Positions 37,315 through 46,191 of a DNA stretch of 64,000 bases are shown one piece after another. The notes under the pieces were generated by a model. It searched no databases. It had not been told where the DNA came from and saw only the letters and a list, made by a program, of their open reading frames with translations. A program made the position numbers and the translations under genes. How positions within the stretch are numbered: position 1 is the first letter of the stretch; each line of letters begins with the position of its first letter. Source of the DNA: Porphyromonas sp. COT-290 OH3588. GTDB taxonomy: Bacteria; Bacteroidota; Bacteroidia; Bacteroidales; Porphyromonadaceae. The stretch lies in contig NZ_JRFC01000020.1 of the NCBI RefSeq assembly GCF_000769075.1, positions 62,001-126,000 on the forward strand, given 5' to 3'.

Positions 37315-40300
37315 CTAGCGAACAGAGAATCCTAGCTCATGCTGTAGGCAGAAGTCGAGCAATTCGTTCGTTGCCCCTACCATCTGTCTGTCGTAGGCAA
37401 AGTTGATTTCCATACCTTGTGTAGGGTCTGCAACCTTTATTGATAACATCGCCTTTCCTGTATTGTTCGCTAGGAGCTGGGATAGCTCCTCTATGAGCGT
37501 TTCGTCGAGTTTATTTACTGGGATCGTTACCTCTACCTGCTCGACGATGCGGTCATACACCTCGTTGAGCAGCTCGATTTTCTGCACCTGCATCTCCAGC
37601 TCGCTAGGGTTATATGGGCGAGCCTGTACGGTGGCGTGAATGAGTACGAATAGGCCCTCTTGGAAGAAATTAGCTTGGTTAATGTAGCTCTGCCCGAAAA
37701 GTGCAAACTCAGTCGTACCCATCGTATCTTCGATAGTCAGCCTGCCATAATTGGCCCCTTTCTTAGTTACCCCTTTATATACCCGTGACACCACACCGCC
37801 GAAAAGCAGTCTGCGTCCCTCGCCAAGCAAATCTATGTCCGCCAGATCGAGAGTAGATACATTGCAGTAGTGCTCTAGGATCACACGATATGGAGCGAGT
37901 GGGTTGGACGATAGATATAGCCCCACCAAATCTCGCTCTCTACCTAATCTCTCAAGCTCACTATAGCCGTCGGAGAGTGTCGGAGGCATAGGCTTAGGGA
38001 TCTGCATACCTTCGTCATCATCGCCAAAGAGCGAATTGGCTTGTAGGTGTCGCTCCTCCTGTACGAGCCCTCCGTAGCGCACTAGGGCTGCAAGGAAGTG
38101 CTCATCTTTGGCCTCGGACTGAGGCTCTATATAGGCCTCTCGCTCGATGCCGAAGCTATCGAATGCCCCAGAGAAGATGAGGCTCTCAAGCGTTTTCTTG
38201 TTGCAAGACGAGAGGTCGATGCGCTCCATGAAGTCATAGATATCCTTGTAGGGGCCGTGCTCCTCTCTCTCTCTAATGATGTTGTCCACCGCTGACGTAC
38301 TCACACCCTTGATAGCACTTAGGCCGAAGCGAATATGTCCGTACTTATTAACGGAGAATTTCTGATCCGACTCATTGATATCTGGCACGAGTACTTTGAT
38401 GCCCATGGACTTACACTCGTCCATAAGCTTGGTAATTTCGGAGATATTGTTGAGGTTGCGGCTTAGGGCACCTGCCATATATTCGCTCGGGTAGTTGGCC
38501 TTGAGGTAAGCCGTCTGATAGGCGACCCAGCTGTAGCAGGTGGCGTGGCTCTTGTTGAAGGCATAGCTGGCAAACTTAGCCCAGTCTGCCCAAATCTTCT
38601 CGAGCTTGTCGGTGGGGTGGCCGTTGGCTTTACCTCCCTCGAGGAACTTAGTCCTTAGGGCGGCCATCTTATCCTCCAGCTTCTTACCCATCGCCTTGCG
38701 CAGGTTATCCGACTCGCCTCGAGTAAAGCCTGCGATCTCACGTGAGAGCAACATGACCTGCTCCTGATAGACCGTGATACCGTAGGTATCCTTGAGGTAA
38801 CGCTCCATACAAGGCAAGTCGTAGGTAATCGCCGAGCGCCCATGCTTACGATTGACGAAGTCGGGGATATACTCCATAGGGCCAGGGCGATAGAGCGCAT
38901 TCATCGCAATCAAGTCCTCAAAGGTCGTGGGCTGTAGGTCACGCAGATACTTCTGCATACCAGCCGACTCGAACTGAAAGGTCCCAACCGTCTTGCCGTC
39001 GCTATAGAGCTGATAGGTCTTGGCATCGTCAAGAGGAATACGATCGATGTCTATCTCTATGTCGTGCCGTTTCTTAATGTTGAGTAGTGCCTCCTTGAGG
39101 ATTGAGAGGGTTTTAAGCCCAAGGAAGTCCATCTTGATGAGCCCCGTTTCCTCAATCACAGAGCCCTCGTACTGCGTCACGAGTAGCTCCTCTCCAGTGG
39201 CCTTGTCGCTGGCAGTGCTGATGGGCACAATGTCACTGATATCCGTCTTGCCGATAATGATTCCGCAAGCATGCACGCCTGTATTGCGTACATTACCCTC
39301 AAGCATCTGGGCATATTTGAGCGTGTCGAACTCAATAGGGTTCGAGCTAAGAGAGGCCTTCTTCAGCTCGGGAACATACTCGATAGCTTCCTTTAGGGTC
39401 ACTTTCTTCACTCCCGGTATCTTGTCGGGTACGAGCTTGGCTAGTCGATCACTCTCGGAGAGCGGCAGACGCTGTACGCGTGCCACGTCTTTGATGCTAC
39501 TCTTAGTGGCCATAGTGCCGTAGGTGATGATATGTGCCACACGATCTTTGCCATACTTCTCTGTCACCCATTTGAGAATATCGCCTCGACCGTCATCGTC
39601 GAAGTCAATATCAATATCGGGCATCGAGATACGGTCGGGATTGAGAAATCGCTCGAATAGGAGGTCATACTTGATTGGATCGATATCAGTGATATTGAGG
39701 CAATAAGCCACAGCAGAACCAGCAGCAGAGCCACGCCCCGGCCCAACAAATACCCCCATAGCACGTGCCGCTGCAATGAAGTCCTGTACGATAAGGAAGT
39801 AACCGGGGAAACCCATGTTCTTAATCGTATCTAGCTCGAAGTCTATGCGTTCTCGCACTTCATTTGTCAGCCCTTCCTGACCATACTTACGCTCTGCTCC
39901 TATATAAGTTAGATGACGCAGATAGGCATTGGCATCCTCGAAGCCGTCGGGGATCGGGAAGTCAGGCATCAGAGCCTCGTGGTCGATGCTATAGAACTCT
40001 ACCTTGTCTAGAATATCCTTGGTACGTGCTAGAGTCTCTGGTACATCGGCAAAGATTTGGTTCATCTCCGCTGTCGTCTTGAGCCACTCCTGCTTGGAGT
40101 AGCGCATACGCTTGGGGTCGTTGAGGTCTTTGCCCGTGCTTAGGCAGATCAGTCTGTCGTGCGCCTCGGCGTCCTCTTCGTTGGTAAAGTGTACATCATT
40201 GGTCGCTATGACAGGAACACCAAGCCTCTCTCCCAGCTCTAGAATGACGCTATTGACCTTGACCTGCTCCTCGTAGACAGAGCTATTACCTAGAGGGTTA

Positions 40301-41004
40301 TCCGTTTTGTGCCGCTGTATCTCTAGATAGAAATCCTCTCCGAATAGCTTTTTGAACCACAGGATACTCTTCTCCGCCTCATCAATCCGCCCATTCATGA
40401 TGTGCTGAGGGATTTCACCGCCCAGACAAGCCGAGGAAACGATGATACCCTCGTGATACTTCTCGAGTAGCTCCTTGTCGATACGTGGGCGGTAGTAGTA
40501 GCCTTCCGTCCACGAGTGCGAAACCATCTTGATGAGGTTCTTGTAGCCCGTCAGATTCTTGGCCAGTAGTACCAAGTGCCAGCCACTACTATCGACCGAG
40601 CGACTTGGCTTGTAGGGGTCTTGAGCATTGGCGTCTTTGTCGAAGCGGCGACGACGAGCGCAGTAGGCCTCGCACCCGAGGATTGGCTTGAATAGCTTCT
40701 GCTCAGTCGCCGCAAGGGAAACCTCTAGCTCCTCAATGCGCTTGATATCGTCTGGTGTAGGGGTCTCTAGAGCCTTCATAGCCGAGAGCTCCTGCTTGAT
40801 TTTTTTGATGGATTTCTGCGTGTCGGAGTTTTTCTTCTGAACGTAGTTGTAGAACTCCTTAATCCCAAACATAGCACCATGGTCAGTCAATGCTATGCCC
40901 GGCATTCCATCTTTCATAGCCTTGTCTACAAGGCCTGCTATCGAGGCTTGTCCGTCTAGTAACGAGTATTGAGAATGTACGTGTAAGTGTACGAAGGGAG
41001 TCAT
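37315..41004 (-). CDS. dnaE: DNA polymerase III alpha subunit
   Basis: 1229 residues. The N-terminal PHP domain starts FVHLHVHSQYSLLDG. The polymerase core includes the catalytic aspartates in MPDIDIDFDDDGR, GPGRGSAAGSAVAYCL and YQEQVMLLSREIAGF. The C-terminus has a helix-hairpin region and an OB fold (VSRVYKGVTKKGANYGRLTIED). It is the replicative polymerase. It starts at ATG 41004. The promoter box TATCTTTG (41031-41038, minus) lies in the left arm of a long inverted repeat shared with the TonB receptor promoter. Confidence 0.96.
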   Translation of the reverse strand: MTPFVHLHVHSQYSLLDGQASIAGLVDKAMKDGMPGIALTDHGAMFGIKEFYNYVQKKNSDTQKSIKKIKQELSAMKALETPTPDDIKRIEELEVSLAATEQKLFKPILGCEAYCARRRRFDKDANAQDPYKPSRSVDSSGWHLVLLAKNLTGYKNLIKMVSHSWTEGYYYRPRIDKELLEKYHEGIIVSSACLGGEIPQHIMNGRIDEAEKSILWFKKLFGEDFYLEIQRHKTDNPLGNSSVYEEQVKVNSVILELGERLGVPVIATNDVHFTNEEDAEAHDRLICLSTGKDLNDPKRMRYSKQEWLKTTAEMNQIFADVPETLARTKDILDKVEFYSIDHEALMPDFPIPDGFEDANAYLRHLTYIGAERKYGQEGLTNEVRERIDFELDTIKNMGFPGYFLIVQDFIAAARAMGVFVGPGRGSAAGSAVAYCLNITDIDPIKYDLLFERFLNPDRISMPDIDIDFDDDGRGDILKWVTEKYGKDRVAHIITYGTMATKSSIKDVARVQRLPLSESDRLAKLVPDKIPGVKKVTLKEAIEYVPELKKASLSSNPIEFDTLKYAQMLEGNVRNTGVHACGIIIGKTDISDIVPISTASDKATGEELLVTQYEGSVIEETGLIKMDFLGLKTLSILKEALLNIKKRHDIEIDIDRIPLDDAKTYQLYSDGKTVGTFQFESAGMQKYLRDLQPTTFEDLIAMNALYRPGPMEYIPDFVNRKHGRSAITYDLPCMERYLKDTYGITVYQEQVMLLSREIAGFTRGESDNLRKAMGKKLEDKMAALRTKFLEGGKANGHPTDKLEKIWADWAKFASYAFNKSHATCYSWVAYQTAYLKANYPSEYMAGALSRNLNNISEITKLMDECKSMGIKVLVPDINESDQKFSVNKYGHIRFGLSAIKGVSTSAVDNIIREREEHGPYKDIYDFMERIDLSSCNKKTLESLIFSGAFDSFGIEREAYIEPQSEAKDEHFLAALVRYGGLVQEERHLQANSLFGDDDEGMQIPKPMPPTLSDGYSELERLGRERDLVGLYLSSNPLAPYRVILEHYCNVSTLDLADIDLLGEGRRLLFGGVVSRVYKGVTKKGANYGRLTIEDTMGTTEFALFGQSYINQANFFQEGLFVLIHATVQARPYNPSELEMQVQKIELLNEVYDRIVEQVEVTIPVNKLDETLIEELSQLLANNTGKAMLSIKVADPTQGMEINFAYDRQMVGATNELLDFCLQHELGFSVR

Positions 41005-41029
41005 TGTCTAATATCCTTTTTATAGCCTA

Positions 41030-41099
41030 GCAAAGATAGCTCATTTTAATATGTTTCTATAATGGCAACAATACTGACCATTAAAGCCCAAGAAGAGCC
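41030..41099 (-). repeat. Left arm of a ~70-bp inverted repeat, carrying the dnaE promoter
   Basis: Read on the minus strand this 70-nt arm runs from GGCTCTTCTTGGGC to GCTATCTTTGC and matches 41642-41712 on the plus strand with about eight differences. It contains the -7 box TATCTTTG (41038 down to 41031), 26 bp upstream of the dnaE ATG. Confidence 0.85.
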
Positions 41100-41157
41100 A
41101 TCAACTGAACGAATCTAAGATTTAACATGAAGTCAATACGAGCTTATAACCGCCAGA

Positions 41158-41620
41158 GGTTATTTCTCCACACCCAATCAACTTGATTTTAGGCCTCCAC
41201 TCCTCTACCTTTTTAGTTAAGGAATGTAAAGGAATTACGCTTAGATTTTAGAAAGTATGGGAGCTATTTATAAAGGTTCGCAAGGCGATTCGGGAAGATT
41301 AATGGGAAGTTCTTTTCGGATTGGTGGGCTAATCCTCCAAGGTATGTCCACCAATCCGAATAGATTGATGGGAAGAAATTCTGAAATTTGCTCTTCGCCT
41401 AGATAAAATCGTCCTAAATGTGATTTTATCTATTTGATTATTAGATATCTAAAAAGATACGTTTTAAGCGGCTGTTTTCATTCGGCTGGGGCTAAGTGCC
41501 CAAACGAGGTCGAACTCAATCTAGAGCCTTCTAGGGGGCAAATACTAGGCGTATCCTCCTTTAGCCCTCCCTACCCTAAGTTTCTCATTAACATTCTGAA
41601 ATTTGAGCGAAAATATAAAT
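41158..41620 (+). repeat. Intergenic repeat family, copy D (long form)
   Basis: Landmarks: TTAATGGGAAG (41299), TTGATGGGAAG (41365), CTAGAGCCTTCTAG near 41521, GGGGCAAATAC (41535), CTCATTAA (41584), ending GAAAATATAAAT. Spacings are 66, 170 and 49 nt. The hairpin GGATTGGTGGGC (41318-41329) pairs with GTCCACCAATCC (41346-41357) over 12 bp with one G-U. The block 41158-41298 is shared with copy B. It is flanked by the arms of the long inverted repeat. Confidence 0.9.
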
Positions 41621-41641
41621 TATAGACTAGGTTTGGCTGAG

Positions 41642-41712
41642 GGCTCTTCTTGGGCCTTAATGGTCAGTATTGTTACCATTGTAGAAACATAATTTAAATA
41701 AGCTATCTTTGC
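41642..41712 (+). repeat. Right arm of the inverted repeat, carrying the TonB receptor promoter
   Basis: This 71-nt arm mirrors 41030-41099. It contains TTG (41679-41681), a 22-nt spacer and TATCTTTG (41704-41711), 27 bp upstream of the receptor's ATG. The receptor and dnaE thus have nearly the same promoter sequence in opposite orientation. Confidence 0.85.
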
Positions 41713-41737
41713 AGTGTTCAATTAAAATTTTAACTTT

Positions 41738-44011
41738 ATGAAAAAACAATTCCTCTTTTTTTTCGGGTGCTTGGCTCTTCCTCTAGTGGGATATGCCCAA
41801 GGCTCTAGTACCCATTTGGATAGTATTCAGCATCTAGATGAGGTTTTGGTACAAGCTCAGAGAAATATACCTCTAGCAAGTACTAGCAAGATCCCTGCTC
41901 TACAACGTGAAATCCCTGTTTCTATGACGGCTATTACAAGAGGTCAGCTACAGGAGTTCAACCTCAACAACCTTGTTCAAGCCACTAAGCATGTCCCTAA
42001 TATGCGTTCAATGCACACCTATGGTGCGTTCCAACGCTTCTATATGCGAGGCTTCTCCAATGTCGTTGTGCTCAACGATGGCATGAGAGATGACCGTCAT
42101 GCTTGGTACAGCTCGGCTCCCTCTACCTCTCTAGCCTCAGTAGAGCGTATTGAGGTGATCCGTGGTGCTTCGTCAATGACAGTGGGTCACAATGCCCTTG
42201 GCGGTGTCATCAATGTCATTCGGAGGAAACCCACAGAGGCGACTCGTGTCAATGCGCGTGCATCGTATGGTAGCTGGGGAACCTACCAGCTAGAGGCAGG
42301 TGCGGGGGGACGTATCACCGAGGGCCTAACCTTCCGCACCGACTTCGGCACGGGTTACAGCGAGGGGTGGCGCCACACGCAAGATCGCTTCGTCAATGGG
42401 CATCTGTCGCTCAACTACAAAGTAAACCCACGCAATGAGCTAAGCCTGATGCTGCTGGCTAACGAAGATATGTACAAGGGAGATCCCGGGCGACCACATA
42501 TGCCTGCCGATATCTACGATGCCCAAACCAACAAGCTGCTCTACAAGCGTGGCGATGCGCCTCTTGGAGGAGATAGACGCACCCACTATGGCGACCCCAT
42601 CGACCATCTAGGGCACAAAAACCTGACGACTTCGCTCAAATGGCAATCCAAGCTAGGGGGATCATGGGAGCTTACCGAGTATGCCTCTTACTTCCACGAC
42701 GATGTCCGATATTTCCAGACCGAGGATCTCATGTATCAGGAGTCTTCTACGCCTACCAAATACTACAAGATTGGTCAAAATAATGAAAAGGTGTACATGG
42801 ATCTTGATAAGGTGAAGAGAGGATATTTTGCTTTTGACTATCAGACCAAAATCCTGCAGAACCAACTTGAGCTCACGGGCAAGATCACTTCGGGACAAAC
42901 GCAACATAACCTACTCTTTGGATACGCACTTACATATACAGATATGCCACGCTTTCAAGGCCTGAAGCTAACTGGTGCAGGCAAGGACGCCTTCGTTTCT
43001 GTGGATCGCCCCATACTCAATCAGGGTAATCTCGACCCTCAGTACACGGGGCAACGTATCCAGAGTGAGCTGCTCAATGGTCTATACGTGCAAGACTATA
43101 TGCGCTGGGGGAAACTGGCTGCACTTGCAGGACTACGCCTTGATGTCTATAATCGCTCCTTCCAGATGGCGAAAACGGACGACAAGACCATTCTAAGCAA
43201 GGGTGATGTATTCCGAACCAACTATCTAGCCTTTACCTATCGCCTTGGCTTGCTGTATGATATTAGCAAGGAGCTCAATGTCTATGCGTCGGTGTCCAAC
43301 TTCTTCAAACCCACTCGTACGCAGCCACAAGACAACCGCATCTATCTAGATAGTCGAGGCAATGAGATCAAGCCCGGTAATAGCGACATCTTTGCTCCAG
43401 AGAGCGCTATCCAGTACGAGGCTGGAGCACGCCTACAACTGGGACGTATGCTAGAGGCCAATCTTGCAGGCTTCTATATCATCAAGGAGAATATGGTTGC
43501 CAATCTTGGGAAGAAAGACAACAAGAATGTGTCGGGACAGATCGGTCGTGCTAGCTCTATGGGGGCAGAGCTAGACCTTACCTTCAAGCCTACCAAGAGC
43601 CTAGAGTTTATGGGTGCGTATGGGCTGACTATAGCCAAGAGCGAGAAATATGCGTTTGAGAATAGTGACTATGCCAATAAGCTGGCTGGTAAGTTCCTCG
43701 ATCGTATCCCGATGCATACAGCTAACCTTTGGTCTTTTTACTCACGTCCTTTGGGAGCAGAGAGCAAGTTCCGTCTAGGACTCGGAGTAGAGTATTCGGA
43801 CAAGGTGTATGCCGATGCTTCCAATCAATTTGTCTTCCCCGCCTATACGCTACTCAATGCCCTAGTGAGCTACCAGTACAGCCACTGGAAGATTCAGCTC
43901 AATGCCAACAATCTCACCGATCAGGAGTACTACGTTACCTCGGTAAATACGACGGGCTATATCCCCTCTCCCGGCAGAGGCTTTACTTGCTCGGTTAGCT
44001 ACGAGTTCTAA
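41738..44011 (+). CDS. TonB-dependent outer-membrane receptor, siderophore type
   Basis: 757 residues with a signal peptide (FLFFFGCLALPLVGYA). A TonB box-like HLDEVLVQA follows, then the plug domain (PVSMTAITRGQLQEF, FYMRGFSNVVVLNDGM, SVERIEVIRGASSMTVG, GGVINVIRRKP) and a 22-strand barrel ending in aromatic SYEF. It lacks the N-terminal carboxypeptidase-like domain of SusC proteins, so it belongs with FhuA/FepA-like iron-chelate or cofactor receptors. Ligand unknown. It stands alone, with a promoter in the inverted-repeat arm and a terminator after it. Confidence 0.92.
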   Translation: MKKQFLFFFGCLALPLVGYAQGSSTHLDSIQHLDEVLVQAQRNIPLASTSKIPALQREIPVSMTAITRGQLQEFNLNNLVQATKHVPNMRSMHTYGAFQRFYMRGFSNVVVLNDGMRDDRHAWYSSAPSTSLASVERIEVIRGASSMTVGHNALGGVINVIRRKPTEATRVNARASYGSWGTYQLEAGAGGRITEGLTFRTDFGTGYSEGWRHTQDRFVNGHLSLNYKVNPRNELSLMLLANEDMYKGDPGRPHMPADIYDAQTNKLLYKRGDAPLGGDRRTHYGDPIDHLGHKNLTTSLKWQSKLGGSWELTEYASYFHDDVRYFQTEDLMYQESSTPTKYYKIGQNNEKVYMDLDKVKRGYFAFDYQTKILQNQLELTGKITSGQTQHNLLFGYALTYTDMPRFQGLKLTGAGKDAFVSVDRPILNQGNLDPQYTGQRIQSELLNGLYVQDYMRWGKLAALAGLRLDVYNRSFQMAKTDDKTILSKGDVFRTNYLAFTYRLGLLYDISKELNVYASVSNFFKPTRTQPQDNRIYLDSRGNEIKPGNSDIFAPESAIQYEAGARLQLGRMLEANLAGFYIIKENMVANLGKKDNKNVSGQIGRASSMGAELDLTFKPTKSLEFMGAYGLTIAKSEKYAFENSDYANKLAGKFLDRIPMHTANLWSFYSRPLGAESKFRLGLGVEYSDKVYADASNQFVFPAYTLLNALVSYQYSHWKIQLNANNLTDQEYYVTSVNTTGYIPSPGRGFTCSVSYEF

Positions 44012-44032
44012 TTCTACTCTGGCGTATGAAAC

Positions 44033-44080
44033 AGAGGCGGTGTATCGAGGGACAACCCTTGGTGCATCGCCTCTCTCTTT
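44033..44080 (+). terminator. Terminator after the TonB receptor gene
   Basis: AGAGGCGGTGTA (44033-44044) pairs with TGCATCGCCTCT (44063-44074), 12 bp with G-U pairs, followed by CTCTTT. Confidence 0.7.
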
Positions 44081-44209
44081 ACCTCTGAATTGGTTGGATA
44101 GGCTGGGAGGCCTTGTCTTGTAGTGCGTTGTGTTGGTCTGTGATCTAACTGATATTGTTTTTATTCGTAGAGCTTATACACCAATATTTCTGTATTGTGT
44201 TAGTATTAG

Positions 44210-44217
44210 TACCTTTG
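44210..44217 (+). promoter_or_regulatory. -7 box for the phosphohexomutase gene
   Basis: TACCTTTG, 45 bp upstream of ATG 44263. The nearest TTG is only 12 nt before it, closer than normal for a -33 element. Confidence 0.4.
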
Positions 44218-44262
44218 CAGGGTATGTGTAGACAATATCAACTATAATATCATAGATAAGAG

Positions 44263-46011
44263 ATGGAACAGAATGAATTGCTCTTGCAGGTAAGAGCCAA
44301 GGCTGAGAGCTGGCTAGCACCTAGCTACGACGAAGCAACTCGACAAACGGTAGAGGCGTTGCTCGCGAATGAAAACACTACGGACCTCATCGAGGCTTTC
44401 TATAAGGATCTAGAGTTTGGTACAGGTGGTCTGCGTGGCATCATGGGTGTAGGCTCCAACCGCATGAACCGCTACACAGTGGGCGCAGCTACTCAGGGGC
44501 TAGCCAACTACCTCAAGCAGGAGTTCTCTCACTTGCCACAGATCTCGGTGGCTATTGGGCACGACTGCCGCAACAATAGTCCGCTATTCGCACGTATCAC
44601 AGCTGAGATCTTCTCGGCCAATGGCATCAAGGTTTATCTCTTCGAGAGCCTGCGCCCCACGCCTGAGGTATCCTTCGCAATCCGAGAACTCGGCTGCCAG
44701 AGTGGTGTTATGATCACAGCCAGCCACAACCCCAAGGAATACAACGGCTACAAGGCCTATTGGAGCGATGGCGCACAGATCATCGCCCCACATGACAACA
44801 ATATCATCGCCGAAGTCAATAAAATTCGCCGCGTAGAGGATATCAAGTTTACTCCCAAGGAGAGCCTCATAGAGCTACTTGGTGAGGAGATGGACAAGAA
44901 GTTCGTAGAGCGTGTAGCAGGGCTATGCCTCGCCAAGGACTCGGTAGCACGCCACAAAGACCTCAAAATCGTCTACACGCCTATCCACGGAACAGGAGTA
45001 GAGATGATCCCACGCACGCTCCGTGCTATTGGCTTCGAGAACATCATCAATGTACCCGAGCAAGATGTGGTAAGTGGCGACTTCCCAACAGTGCACTCAC
45101 CCAACCCCGAGGAGCCAGCGGCTCTAGAGATGGCTATTCGCAAGGCCGAGGAAACGGGGGCAGATATTGTTTTGGCCTCAGACCCAGACGCAGACCGTCT
45201 AGGGGCTGCCGTGCGTGACAACGAAGGCAAGATGGTGCTGGTCAATGGCAATGATATGTGTGCTATGCTCACCTACTACGCTATCGCTCAGCGTAAGCAG
45301 GCTGGTACCCTCTCGCCCAAGGACTATGTAGTCAAGACTATCGTAACCACTGAGCTAATCAAGGCTATTGCAGACAAGAATGAAGTACCTATGTTCGACT
45401 GTTACACGGGTTTCAAGTGGATTGCAGATGTAATACGCAAGAATGAAGGCAAGATGAACTACATCGGTGGTGGCGAGGAGAGCTATGGTTACCTAAGAGA
45501 AGACTTTATTCGTGATAAGAGCTCGGTATCGGCATGCGCCATGTTCTGTGAGATGGCGGCTTGGGCCCTAGACAAGGGGCTCACGGTCTACCAACTACTA
45601 CAGCAGATCTACCTAGAGTACGGTCTATACAAGGAGCAGGGCATCAGTGTCGTGCGCAAGGGTAAGAGCGGAGCCGAGGAGATCGAGGCAATGATGAAGA
45701 ACTATCGTGAAAACCCAATGGCTACACTGGGCGGTAGCCGTGTAGTAGAAGTCCTTGACTATGCCAAACTTGAGGGTCGTTGGATCGACAAGGGCGAGGT
45801 ATTCAGCCTAGATATGCCCACGACAAGCAATGTGCTACAGTACAAGACGGAGGACGGCACCAAGGTATCTATCCGCCCCTCTGGCACAGAGCCTAAGATC
45901 AAGTTCTACATCGGTGTGCGTGGTGACGTCAATACGCTAGAGGAGCTTCCTGCTGCTCAGCAGGCTTGCCTAGACAAGATCGCACAGATACGCACCGAGC
46001 TGGGGATCTAG
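44263..46011 (+). CDS. Phosphoglucomutase/phosphomannomutase
   Basis: 582 residues, alpha-D-phosphohexomutase family. GTGGLRGIMGVGSNRMN opens the protein. The phosphoserine loop is TASHNPKEYNGYKAYW, the Mg2+ loop DPDADRLG, the sugar loop GGGEESYGYL, and the phosphate-binding loop SIRPSGTEPKIKFY. It interconverts hexose 1- and 6-phosphates for glycolysis and sugar-nucleotide synthesis. The long form (about 580 residues) is typical for the PGM2-like branch of Bacteroidota. It is a single-gene unit with its own terminator. Confidence 0.93.
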   Translation: MEQNELLLQVRAKAESWLAPSYDEATRQTVEALLANENTTDLIEAFYKDLEFGTGGLRGIMGVGSNRMNRYTVGAATQGLANYLKQEFSHLPQISVAIGHDCRNNSPLFARITAEIFSANGIKVYLFESLRPTPEVSFAIRELGCQSGVMITASHNPKEYNGYKAYWSDGAQIIAPHDNNIIAEVNKIRRVEDIKFTPKESLIELLGEEMDKKFVERVAGLCLAKDSVARHKDLKIVYTPIHGTGVEMIPRTLRAIGFENIINVPEQDVVSGDFPTVHSPNPEEPAALEMAIRKAEETGADIVLASDPDADRLGAAVRDNEGKMVLVNGNDMCAMLTYYAIAQRKQAGTLSPKDYVVKTIVTTELIKAIADKNEVPMFDCYTGFKWIADVIRKNEGKMNYIGGGEESYGYLREDFIRDKSSVSACAMFCEMAAWALDKGLTVYQLLQQIYLEYGLYKEQGISVVRKGKSGAEEIEAMMKNYRENPMATLGGSRVVEVLDYAKLEGRWIDKGEVFSLDMPTTSNVLQYKTEDGTKVSIRPSGTEPKIKFYIGVRGDVNTLEELPAAQQACLDKIAQIRTELGI

Positions 46012-46022
46012 CTAGATTGAAT

Positions 46023-46075
46023 AGCCGAGAGGACGTGCCATAATATCGGTTTATGGGCGCTCTCTCGGCTCTTCT
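46023..46075 (+). terminator. Terminator after the phosphohexomutase gene
   Basis: AGCCGAGAG (46023-46031) pairs with CTCTCGGCT (46062-46070), with a further inner CCATAA/TTATGG stem, followed by CTTCT. It begins 11 bp after the stop codon. Confidence 0.7.
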
Positions 46076-46191
46076 ATCTCATGGTGTCTACTCCACCACG
46101 AGAGCTCTATCACCCACCCTAGCCTCTCTCTATCATCAATCTCATCAATAATCCCCGAACGATTTACTAGAAGTATAGCATTCAAAGAAGT

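Noticed and set aside
41434-41625. 63-codon open frame on the plus strand
   Set aside because: It is a part of repeat copy D; the apparent likeness to the frame in copy A is explained by shared non-coding sequence with 1-nt length differences.
44195-44217. Complete promoter TTG-N12-TACCTTTG upstream of the phosphohexomutase gene
   Set aside because: The spacer is too short for the Bacteroidota -33/-7 pattern, so only the -7 box is reported.
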